64,000 nucleotides of DNA from NCBI GenBank assembly GCA_028023455.1, contig JAQFVV010012575.1:1546517-1610516 (forward strand), in the 5' to 3' direction. Shown here in pieces: positions 24,893 to 36,625 of the stretch. Numbering within the stretch: the stretch's first letter is position 1; every line of letters begins with the position of its first letter. The position numbers were made by a program, and so were the translations under genes. The notes below the pieces were generated by a model. The model searched no databases and was not told the DNA's origin. It was given only the letters and a program-made list of their open reading frames with translations. This DNA comes from Epiperipatus broadwayi. Its lineage: Eukaryota > Onychophora > Udeonychophora > Euonychophora > Peripatidae.

Positions 24893-27800
24893 GAATACTT
24901 TGACTCCCAACACAAGATATAGTATTTAGGAAAGAATAAAATAAATCCACTTATTCTATCCAACCCAAATGCTTATATATGGGCAAATCTTAAGTACTGG
25001 AAGTGAAAGCGTGAGGATAGACCACTCACTTTAAATTACTGTTTACGATATCTGAATGAATAATGGCGACAAAATTATCTAGAATTTACTAAACGTCATT
25101 CTCAAATGAAACTAAAACATATGTAAATAAGCATTTATTTTTAGTAAAAGACTGCACTGCCTGCTAATGTTTTAATTTTTTTTAACAATTTTAGATGCAG
25201 TTCTAAAATTGAGATATTAAAATATATTAATAAATTGAAAAGCATTTGGCAAAATTATTGCCTGCTAACCTATTCTGTTTAAGGCAAATAAATAAACAAA
25301 TATACATTGTTGAGATAATGTGATTGTTTATATAGCAGTAAATAATTGGGTTGTAGCAGTAAAGTGTGTCAAAGAGATGGCAAGCAATAGCAATTCTTCC
25401 ATCATGAAGTTCTAGTATGCTGCTTAGTTGTATTATCCAAAGGTCATAATATTTTATTACCAAACTATTTCTACTTTACTTAGAGTGGATAACTGAATGT
25501 ATAATAAAGAAATACAACGCTTTCTTTATTCATATAAATACCAAAATATTTCTATAAAAGCAAAATGTTATTTTACATTTATTTATAAAACTACTTGCTG
25601 AGGAAAGATTTGCTTTTATTATTTTTTTAAGATAATTATTTTTTCTACTGCTATTTATATGCTGTTGTTTTTTTTTAATTTTTTCATCGTGTAACCTTTT
25701 GAGAAATGAATCCTGTCAAGGTCGATTAACAGTAAAACCTTGTTTATTTTAATATGGGAGTTAAATATTATGTTTATTTCTTTTTAAACCTTTAATATAG
25801 TATAAATCAAACTAGATTTTAGATATAATATTTCATTTTTTTAAAGATCAGTTTGCGTTATTTTTTTGTGATATCAATTGATATAATGTAGCCAACTTGA
25901 TTGACAAAATTTTTATATGTCACTGGAGGTGACTTTTATATCTGAAGCAATTTTTTTCTAAATATAACAAACTTAAGTTTCAGTTTATCTTAAAATAGAA
26001 GTTTAAATTATGACATAACTATATTGCATTATTTGATCAATTTTAAATTCAAAAAGTTTTCTTCAAATATAATGCTTGATCAACACTTGACTCAGTCAAG
26101 AATATTTAAACTTGTAAAGTTAAAGGTAATATTAGGACTTATAAATGATGGACTCATACATTTTTAAAATTTATCTCTCAAGACATTACCTAAAAAACTT
26201 TAAAACACCATGACTAATTTTATGAATTCTGAAACCATTCACTGATGTTTCATCACTTTCTTAATTTTTATATTTAATTTTTTAATTATGCATATTAAAA
26301 TAGTATTATTTTATTATCTGTAGTAGTATGGAATAGAAATAGATAATTATATTGTAATTATTTAAATTATAAACCTGCTGTTATAGATATGTAAGGGATA
26401 CTTATTATGCAGAACTTTTTATAATATTATTCCATTAGCTCTTGTAAAAGTTGCAATCTTTAAATCAATTTTATTTATCTGATCTGATTTTAAAAATAAT
26501 TTTATCCAGTCCAAATATGGAAATTAATTTTCAGAGTATCAAATTCTTCTAGTGAATTTATTTCAGCCATCTTTATTCTGTTTGTTTCTTTATCGTCAAT
26601 TGTTTACCATTAGCAATTGTCAGTTTTGTTGGAAAATTTGTATCTTATCTTGACTATACTGATTCTATTTCATTTGGAAAATAATATAGAGGCAATAATG
26701 TTAAAATTATAGATCTTTATTTATAATGCTCTGTTGTAGTTAGGTACAATGGAAGAGTATCAAATTTTGGAAGTCAAAATATATGAATCATGGCCCATTC
26801 AGTCTCAGTGAACAATCTTCCTTTGAACTTCTAAGCAATGAACCACTTGATCATTTTTGTTTACAATAAATACCAAGTATTATAAACAACAGTTATCAAA
26901 TTCAAGATAGCTGATGTCTAAATAAAAAAAAAATCACTTTAATTTTGTGTTTTAATTTTAGTTAAATTACTGATTGAATATTTTGAAGTCAATCACTGAT
27001 AATGTTGATAAAGTAACTGCAAATAGGTTGTCAAATTTGTTTCGGTGTCAGATCATATTTTTCACATACAGTTTTATGTTGGTTACTTTGATGCAACTTA
27101 CGAGTCATTTGTCTTTTATTGGATCTTTATTTGTATGAAATTATTTATGAAATAAAAAAAAGAATGGAGAAATATGGAAGTTACTTTAAGTTGCTTGCTT
27201 GTTTTATAGGACCAAATTATTAGAGTCTCAATTACTGTGATGCAATTTGTTAATATAACATTCTTCAGTTATGATTAACTGTGCTGCTTACAATAATTAT
27301 TGGTTGGCAATAGTAATAGATAATGAATTGGACTATGAGTGACTGGCAATACCATTGTTTGCTTCAATTTTAAACTGATAAAAGCATTATTTAAAAAAAT
27401 AGTTTTCATGTCAATTTCATTTCCACAGTCATATCCTATCAATGGTGGCATATCAATATACTCATCACTAAAAAATTAATCAAGATATGAACAGTAAAAT
27501 CATATATGAAAAAATACTTAAATGTCAATACCAGAATGCAATGTCTTAAAATTTTACATCACAATGTGAATATTTTCATCAAAGAGGTATAATCTTTTTT
27601 AACATACTATTTCTAGATACTTACAGAATTTGAATGTGGATTAAAACTAGCGTGATTGTTAATTCATTCAACTTAATCCCTTAGCAGCTTAGAATATTTT
27701 CAATCAATCACATTAGAATTCCTTTTACATTATCATTTGTGTCCTGTAATTAAATAGGAGCATTAATTCAAAATATGCACTACCTCCAACTATTACTAAT

Positions 27801-28187
27801 TAATAATTATTGCCATCATGGATACTATTGAAAACACAGTAGTCATCATCAATAATTAAGGTATTAATTACAGAATGACAGTCAAGGCTATTGTATTTAA
27901 ATTACTACATGATAATCAAGAAACTTAAGCCAATTGTATCCTGAAATCAACATTATTGATATTGTTATATACAATGATAATTTACATATGATTAACATGG
28001 TTAAATATATAATTGTGATATTAACACCATCATTGAATTTTACAAATAATAGTCAATCATTAGTGAAATTTGTTTAGAGCTGGTAACCAAATATAAACAC
28101 TGACCTGCAATCATTGATACAATGAAAGAATGGCAGACTTTAGAATAAAAAAATTATAGACCACAGTTCAATTCTGACATTTCTACT
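24893..28187. other. AT-rich spacer, nothing recognised
   Basis: No gene, tRNA or strong repeat is visible. 27750-28060 is rich in AATTA, ATCAT and related words and forms weak imperfect inverted matches, best treated as low complexity. Confidence 0.4.
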
Positions 28188-31040
28188 CAGTGCTGATGAT
28201 GTATGAGGTGCCTTTGTGCAAGCCTCTTTTTGGTGTCTCAATTTTTTTAGGCCCAAAACAAATTGAATATGCATATGTGCATTCTTTCACTAAGCATAAA
28301 TAATGAAATACAAAATGATTGGATTACATATATATTTTATTAATTAAATTGAAATATTTTCATTACAAAGGAACTTTTCTAATGTTTAAACTAGAGAACT
28401 TTTTAATGAAGGCAGTTAGGTTTAACTCTTCTAATAATTCGCTTTCTATAGAGATTGTTGATACGTTTGATTAGCTTTCCTGCAATATTGAGGATCTTAA
28501 ATATTTTTTTATCTACCTTAATTGTGAGAAACCTCTTTCGTTAGTAGCAACTGTTACCGGTAAAGTAAAATATATTCTTAAAGTAATGGCAGTATTAGAG
28601 AAACAGTCAATCAAATGATTATTATAAATAAAGTTTAAAATATCCTTGACTGTCATCTTTTTATCTAAAAGGCATTTTAAAGATTTTATTTCTTCGAATA
28701 GGAATGCGCCATCATCAACGCTGCGCTTATTCGAATGATCGGCTAATTTTAATTCTAAATTCTTACAGTATGATAAAATTTCACTATCATCCCAATCTCA
28801 TAATGTATTTAATCTTGATAAATCTTTAAATATCTCATTGTATTCTTCCAAAACATTTAAATCTGTCACACAATGACATTAATGCAGAATCTATTAATAC
28901 CAAAAAGAAAAATGATTTAAAATTTAATTTCGGATTTTTGATGCATTCGTCTTCCCATTCAAATTCAAAAAGTCTTTTCCTTATTCTTTGTCTTGTATTG
29001 GCAGAAAATGATGACTCGATCTCTAAGTCTTCTGCCATCTGAGTCATACAACTTATAATGGATTCAAACGATTTAATTAATTCAAATTGTCTATTTTTTT
29101 AAACTTTCGAGAGCTTCACTCAGGTTACAATCAGAACTCTGTAACATCTTGCTAATGACATATAATTTTATTCAAAATATCATGCCATAATCAAGGAACA
29201 AATAAACTTAAATGACTTTAATTGTGATGCAATACATTTGCCTAAAATCTTGTATCCATATTTTTTGTAGTACCATTTTTAATTTCTTATAAAGCAAGAT
29301 ATACTTCCTTGGCCTGTAGTTTTAATAGTTGGGTCGCTGTGACATGTCTTTTCCACTTTAAAAAAAGGATTATTGTTCAGTATATTTTGTTGTAGCCATT
29401 GTATTTTTCTTTCATATTAGCGGTATTGTCATACCCCTTCCCTGAAGATTTTGAATATATAAATTTAGTCTTTTAATATGACTTAAAATAAAATCATACA
29501 ATACTGTCCCATTATGTCATCTACAGAACAAAATTCTTGAAAATAATCTCTAATTTCATTTGTGCTTGATTTTTTTATTATAACATATGAAATGAATTAT
29601 AAATGACATTTGTTCGACTCGACTTGTATCAGGGATTGTATCCAAAATAATGAAAAAATACTTAACATCTTTCACCACTTTTAATATATTTTGGATAATA
29701 GCACCAAAAAGATATTGAACCATTTCACTTTAAATTTGATGTTCTAAGTAATGTGTAACATTTTTTGAAGTTGTGTTTTGAATAGGTGTAAATATTCTGC
29801 CATAATGATCAAATTTTGAGAATGTTTCTATTAATGTCAAAAAATTGCCATTATTGTGTTTATATAACTGTTCTCGTGAATCAATTGTGATATTTTTTGC
29901 TAAATTTGTTCAAAGTTGAGCAAAACTGATACAATATTTGATATAAAATTTGCTTTTTTTCATGTTTACTTAAAATATGTGATAAATGGTATCAGTCTTG
30001 TGACTTGTCATCATAGAAAAATGTACAGTATAAACAAAATACATGATCTTTAAAAAGTGAATAGACTAACCTTAATCTTAACAATTGTTCTTTTTTTAAA
30101 AGTAATAAGAAGTGGAAATTTTTCTTTCTAACTTCATCTCTTGGAAAATTCCAATTGATGATATTTGCAAGGGAGTGTTGGACTAAGTTGTCTCTTTTAT
30201 TGATAATATACTTGTATCTTCCAAATAGGCAAATTTATGTGAAATGTCATAAATTTGACTTTGTTCAACTAATTCTGAAACAAGAGTAACCATTGATGTT
30301 GATGATGAACCAAAACTTTGTTGTTGATGCACTTCCATTTTCTTTCTTTCAGTAGATGTTGATGGAACAGACTCTTATCCTTGAGTTTCTGTTCTGTCCC
30401 TTTCTGCAGATGTTGATGGAATATTCTCTTGTTCATCTTTTACTTCTGTACAACTTCTTTCCAAAAATGTTGACAAATTTCAGAAGATGGAATTGTCAAT
30501 AGTATTCTATCCTTTTTGCATTTCACTGAAGATTCCAGGAATGTGTTTAAAGAGCCTGACAGTTGGTGACACAATTCCTTTTTTGCAGCTTTTCATTTTT
30601 TATTTTGGGCACTTCCCAGATTCAGATATCTACAGTAAATTAGCAAGTAAGAATTTTTTTGTATAAGAGAATTCATGCTTTGTTATTATAAAAAATTTAA
30701 AATTATACTTATCGTGAATTTACAAAATCAACTTAAAATATTAGACAATTAAACACTTAAAGTGTAATAAATAAAACTGCCTTATATTATCACTTCATCA
30801 ACTAGAAATATTGAATGTGGACATAATTGTAAGAAAGTGGTGATACTAGTCACATTACAGATAATATAGCAAACTGTGTCAAGAAAATAGATATTTAATG
30901 CATTTCCTTCAATTTTTTTTGTTGTCATGCAGACATAAGTCTGTGCATCATAAGACTCAATTTAAAACCCCATTCATAGAAGCCTTTGTGCAATTAACAA
31001 GCTGCGCATCCACTTGCACTGGATCTGCTTCTATTATTCT
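28188..31040 (-). mobile_element. Decayed hAT DNA transposon, ZMYM1-like
   Basis: The body encodes a hAT transposase on the minus strand (28405-30610). Possible termini: the right end read inward is TAGAAGCAGATCCAGTGCAA, close to the CAG-plus-GGATCCAG ends of this hAT group. The left end begins CAGTGCTGATGATG at 28188, a weaker match. Flanks share only TTCTA, so the 8-bp target duplication expected of hAT is not convincingly preserved. Bounds are approximate. Confidence 0.7.
28405..30610 (-). pseudogene. hAT transposase (ZMYM1-like), many stops
   Basis: Reading the minus strand from about 30610: a basic N-terminus (MKSCKKGIVS), then a Ser/Thr-rich segment with repeated PSTSxER motifs (30300-30480). 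Next, around 29880-29950, comes TIDSREQLYKHNNGNFLTLI. The catalytic region reads KYFFIILDTIPDTSRVEQMS (about 29615-29680), the position of the first catalytic Asp in this family, and GKGYDNTANMKEKYNG (about 29405-29450) matches the conserved GxGYDxAxNM block. The end, 28405-28560, is the dimerisation domain: PVTVATNERGFSQL, a stop, then IKKYLRSS. Such enzymes cut and paste the element. Frameshifts and stops throughout mean this copy is dead. It resembles animal ZMYM1/TTF-type hAT proteins more than plant ones, by eye. Confidence 0.85.
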
Positions 31041-32497
31041 AATAAAATATCTTTTTGGGAAATGATCAATTTAAATTATCATTGTTATTTTTTATAATTA
31101 AACTTAACACTGTTTTATGTTTAAATGATGCTTCATTTACAATTAATTATCAGTAATACCAAATTTGTTAAATATTGTAATATTTTATATTTTTACTATA
31201 ACTAAAAAGTTTTCAACAATCAAATTATGAAGATTACATATATGCACAATTTTTAAATGAAATAATTCAATTATTTAACTATATTGTATCCTCAAATATC
31301 TTTTAATTTATTGTATTTACACTTTTTATTCATTCAATGCCATACTTGGTCAATGATACAGCAGCAAACATTAAAAATCAAGATCCATGGATCATGTCTC
31401 CAATTTGAACTTTTTATGAATATCAAGCAAAAACCATCTATTGTTTTATTTATTCTATTGGCTTCTAAAAATCACATTTTTTCTTAGCAATGACTGGTTT
31501 CATTGTGCAATTTTTATATCAGTATGCATTTCATTAAAACTGATCGGAACATTTGCTAGAAATAAATAACTCATTCATTAAATTTTATCCTAAATATAAA
31601 ACATGTTCTTGTGTACTTGCATTGATTCAATAATTATTCCATTAAAATAACATGAATGTCAGTAAACCCAAAATCAGATTTCATATATACCATAAAATTT
31701 TGTAGATATTTTATACACAAAGCATGAAAATATTTCATTAATTTTTAGAAAGACTAAAATGTGTAGATATTATTTTTATTACAAAAAAAATCACGTCAGA
31801 TGTCACATGACCTAATTTAAACAATAACATTTATTTATATAACATTTATATAATATTATTTTTATGAAAAATATTAGTTATTTCATTAATAATTTCTTTT
31901 GTATTATGTTCTATTTGTTAAAATTGTAATTTCTTCATGGATTGTTTTTAGTATTATTTCAAAATCTTTAAACAATCCATTTCTTATACACTTGAATATA
32001 ATTATAATCTTTTATTTATTTATATTTTCGACTGATCTATAATCTTCATCAGAATTGTTGATAATTTGTTTGAACAAATTTTTGAAGCAAATTAATTAAC
32101 AACTCTTAATAAGATGAAAGATAAATTGCAAGTAAAAATAAAACAAATTAAATAGCAGTTTTAATGAAGTCTATAAATCAGTCAAAACTGTAAAGCAAAC
32201 AAAAGATTATAAAAACGTATTTAAGTGCATAAGAAGTTAATTTTTTAAAGACTTCATGTTATGTAAAGTAGGAACATGTTACTTCCTGATTTATCAATAA
32301 CGTTTAACTTGTATACCTGTACTTCTTAAAAATATTGTGGCTACAATAAATAACCTTCCAATATGAAGGCTACTCTTTGGAAAGCTTTTTAATTCCGTTT
32401 TCATGAACTTAACAACAAAAAGAATTGAACTGAATGATACTAACAAAAAATATACTTATTTACTGGTATATGTTTGTTTTTTATAAACTAAATATGA
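31041..32497. other. AT-rich spacer between hAT element and solo LTR
   Basis: Nothing recognised. The open frame at 31284-31487 has no motif. Confidence 0.4.
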
Positions 32498-34537
32498 TGT
32501 AACGATATATAAATATGTCGTTACATTAAATTGAAATAAAAACTTTTAAGTTCGCAAATAAAAATAAATGTATTAAAAAAAAACAACTAAACGCTAAAAT
32601 TAAAATGTTTGTTAAACGTATAACGTATTAAAAAAAAATTTTTCTAAATAAAAAAAGTATTTGAACGTACTTTTTTGATAAAAAAAATAAAAGATTTAAA
32701 TATAAAAATATTTTAATAAAGAAATAACGTAAGTTAAAATAAAAACAGGTAGTAATTAATTCCTGTAATCTGTAAATGGAAATGATTGTTTATTAATTAT
32801 CCAAAAGCTGTGTAATTAAAGGGTCAGATGAAAAGTTAGATAAGAGAATAAAGAGAAATTAGCTTGACCAATGGAAGCACCAAGTCTTAGCCCGGACCCG
32901 AATGAAAAGGATGGATTAGTGACGTTTTGTTGGTTGAATCTGTGTGGATACTATAAAAGGAGAAATACAGTTTTCCTGACAGTTTTTCCGGCTTGTTTTT
33001 GAGGGTCGTGCTAGGACGCACATATCACACTCTCTCTCTATTTTAAAAATGAACTGACTGTGATACCAAAATGAACCAGCTAATGCTACCTCCAGAACAT
33101 CTGACCGGGTTTTCAAATAAAGACTCCATGGGAATTTGCATCAAGAGCGGTGATTCTTCTACTATAAGCTATTGACATGAACTCTAAAATTTAAAAATAA
33201 TTAAGAACTTTCGTTCAAGCTTATGAACTTCTATCTGACTTTTAAGTTTAAAATCAATTGAAAATGTTTAAATTTATATGTTTTACGTTGATAAACATCA
33301 TTTCCATTTTATTATTTTTTATTTGTATTTAATACTTATCGTATAAATTATTTAAATGCATGAAATTTAAAGTTGGGTATAGACATTGCATAGATTCATT
33401 AGCGATTAATTATGTTGCTGTTTCATAGTCGATTGGAATATATAAGTCATCATATCACTGCGGCATCTTATGATGAATGCTATTGGTTTTTTTTTGTATT
33501 CCCTATGCAATTGACATTATCGATGACTTTGTATTTTGATCGGTTATGTTTATTTTGGAATGTTTTTAACTGTGGAATCTGTGCAGCCGATCTATACTCA
33601 ACATTTTAAAACAAATTTTATAAAATTCATCTGTGTGAACATAATAAATGTTAAATTTAAGTCGGGTGTGAATGGCTGTATAGATTTGTAAAGTTATATA
33701 TAGTTTAAGGGAGGGTAATCTTAGGTTATTCGTTTCGTAGTTGAATTAGCTCAATGAATTGGATATATTTGTGTAATTAATAGATGTAGTATGAGATCCG
33801 CTATGGGTAGGATTGCATATATACGCCACACACCTTCTGTTGCCTATGGATGGGTTTTTAAGTCGGCAAAGGACCGCAGTTCATTCCTATGGAGTTTTTT
33901 GTTTATTGTTCTGCTCGCCAACAGATGTAGCATACCTGTTGGTGGAGAGACAATGTCTTCTCTAACTCTACTTACTGTTCAGATGTACATTCCTGACAGT
34001 ATAGTATTTTGTGTTGTCGTATTTTCATGCTACATTGAATACATAAATGTATCAGATGGATTGGCACCGGTTTGACTGCGAACTTTTTGACCTAAGGTGA
34101 AATAAGGGATAGAACATTTTTCTTTTCAAATACAATCTATATAGTCTATTCTTAATTGACTCACTAAATAAATATTAAACTCATTATTGCAATCTAGTTA
34201 AATGTAAAATTAAAGATTAATATAAAAATCTAAAATGTTAAACTTATTCCTCAAATTAGAATGATTTTATATGCGCGTAAATAAATATTTTTATGTGTTA
34301 ATTTCTGGTAGTGGCTTTTATTTTTTTATATTTAAGATATAAAGTTATATTTTATAATCTCTGCTGTTCCACTGAGATAGTGACTTGGGCTAACGATCTG
34401 AATATTTAAATAAAGTGGAATCTTAACAGCGCATATCTGCCTACTTTATAAATTTTTCTAGGGTCAAATGCCTAGATGGCGCCCTGTAGTGCAGATTGCG
34501 GTTAGATTCTACCATCACATTCATTTCGATCATTACA
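32498..34537 (+). mobile_element. Solo LTR, same family as the element at 60071
   Basis: This 2,040-bp unit begins TGTAACGA and ends CATTACA, and is flanked by the 4-bp direct repeat ATGA (32494-32497 and 34538-34541), as expected for an LTR retrotransposon of Gypsy/Ty3 type. Its first 28 bp form an 8-bp inverted repeat (TGTAACGA...TCGTTACA). Blocks at 33650-34110 and 34365-34537 match 61095-61560 and 62160-62344, and 33365-33620 matches 61612-61955, but the order of these blocks differs. No interior or second LTR is present, so the element was probably removed by LTR-LTR recombination. Several short open frames inside are LTR sequence. Confidence 0.9.
32949..32958 (+). promoter_or_regulatory. 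Probable TATA box of the solo LTR
   Basis: CTATAAAAGG lies about 75 bp downstream of GACCAATGG (a CCAAT-type motif near 32876), the same order as CCAAT and ATATAAAAAG in the LTR at 60071. A pol II start would be expected about 30 bp further on. Activity is inferred only. Confidence 0.5.
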
Positions 34538-36510
34538 ATGAATATGAGCTATTTTTATAATTATTTATTTCCATATTGTTATGACAGGAGTTTTAAAATT
34601 AAAAAATTCTTATGAAGCCAAATAATACATATGAATTAATAGAGATTGTTGAATTTTTTAAAGATCAGTATCAAGAATGAAAAAGTAAACGAAATAAATT
34701 ATTTGCTATCTGGAAAACAAATGTTATAAGATAAAAAAAGAAAAAAACTTTTCATAGTCTTTAACTAAAGTACTTTAAAAATAAAAAATAATAATAAAAT
34801 AACATTTTCAGTTTACGACAGCATAAATTCTGCTGAAGATAGGTAAATAGTTTTACACTGAAATATCAGCTATTTATGATATTATTTTATAAAATAATTA
34901 TCATTTTTTTGGAAAAGAAAGTTTTTGATCAGATTGTACATAGTAGAACAAAATAAGGACAAAGAATTCAAATGCAGACTTTCCTCCTAGTCCAAATATT
35001 TTTCAGACAAAGTTTTTTTTATTCAAATTGAATAAAAACATCTTTTATATAAGAAAGGATTTATACTGGATATGAAAATTATATATATAATTTTCATATT
35101 TTTTTACTGGGATTATTAATAAAGTAAGTGCTTTTAAAAACTTATGATTATATCTAAATTTGCGACTCCTAGAATAAATTATTAAGAAAGTAGCTAACAA
35201 TGGCAAATTACCAAAGTGATGACCTAATGCTGTCACTTGGTCATAATACTTTTTTGATATTCTTCCATTCTTCTATATAAGAAAATACAGCATATACGTA
35301 TCTACAGTTTGTTCACTATTTTTTAAGATAATGTTTGGGTGTCAACCATTGTTAAAAAAAGTAACTCTAAGAATAATAAATGAATTATATATGATTGACT
35401 ATTTAATATGTAATAAAATAACTGAAAATTATAAATTTTTTATTATTAAAGGGTGAATCTTTGATTAATATGAGTTTTAAAATAATTCATTATAACTATT
35501 CATCAATCAATCTAAAAGAAACAATAACGGATAAAAAATTATTTGCCAGTTTAGACCAATTCTGGTAATGACTTTAATAGTTTGCCTTTGGTCTATCAAA
35601 GATAAAATAAAATATAAATTTTAATTTCATAAAAAATGATTAATAATAATTTAAGAATTTTATGAGAAAATGATTATTGTAAATGCTTTTTAAATTATAA
35701 ATTTCTAGAAGTAAAATTTGTATAATATGCAGTGTATATGTATCCTAATATTATAAAGGCTTATCAAAGTTTATAATGAGAATATTGTTAAAATAAATTA
35801 TATCAAGAGAGTCGCAATGAATGATGATGATCAAATATTATTTATTTATTATGTTTATTACAGTGGAAAAATAATAAAGTAGTAAAAATACTTTCATATA
35901 ATATTTAAAGTTACATTTCCTAAGTTTCTAATATAGTTACATATATGCTATGCTTATACATATATATTTTATTAAATCGTAAATAAATTGTGTATGTACA
36001 AATTTAGAAAGATTGATATTGCTAGAATACTCCAGAAAAGAAATAACTAATTGATATGCAAAAAAAGAAAAGAAATTAGTAACTGCAAGAAGCAATAGGC
36101 TAATTTTCAAGTTAATAAAATTCTTAGTTCATGAAAATTAGCAAAGTTAATTAAAAAAAGTCTGCAAAAGGGTTTTTTTAAAACAATAAAAAAAGGTGGA
36201 AATGACACTCTAGGAAAAGTAATTAAAATGCTTGTAAACTGATTACAAGATTACAATTTTAGAAGTGAGTAAAATAATTTAATTAAAAAGGTTGTTATTC
36301 CAGCTCAAAAAAACAGTGAAAAAATAGGGTATTGGACATATAAACTTAGACCTCAGCAAAAATAATGGAGTTATCTATATCCAATAAATCAAAGGATCCA
36401 AACAACAAGAGATCTATCTGAATTTTACAAATAAAATAACTCCCAATCATGTAAATAGTGCTGAAAATTACATTCAAAATTATCTTTCTAGTCTTCCATT
36501 TTATTCTGCA
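34538..36510. other. AT-rich spacer with one half of a dispersed repeat
   Basis: 36112-36170 (TTAATAAAATTCTTAGTTCA onward, ending GTCTGCAAAAG) resembles 38301-38354. Nothing else is recognised. Confidence 0.4.
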
Positions 36511-36625
36511 TTTATTATTATTATTATTATTATTATTTTAAGTGTCATAGCATCGGCCAGGATGCAAACCTGCAACCCGGGCAACTGCCTAAGTGCAAGG
36601 CAGTCGCGCTGACCTCTCGACCACC
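36511..36625 (-). mobile_element. tRNA-derived SINE with (AAT)n tail, copy 2
   Basis: On the minus strand it starts GGTGGTCGAGAGGTCAGCGC (A-box), continues through an anticodon-type arm (GACTGCCTTGCACTTAGGCA), has GGTTTGCATCC as B-box, and ends CCGATGCTATGACAC. It then runs directly into about nine AAT units (36511-36538 as TTA on the plus strand). Internal pol III boxes plus a simple-repeat tail are the hallmarks of a SINE copied by a LINE enzyme. Target duplications are unclear. Confidence 0.8.

Noticed and set aside
33412-34075. Open frames of 65 and 94 codons
   Set aside because: Both are inside the solo LTR, and the corresponding region at 61282-61473 is in a different open form with no shared protein motif.
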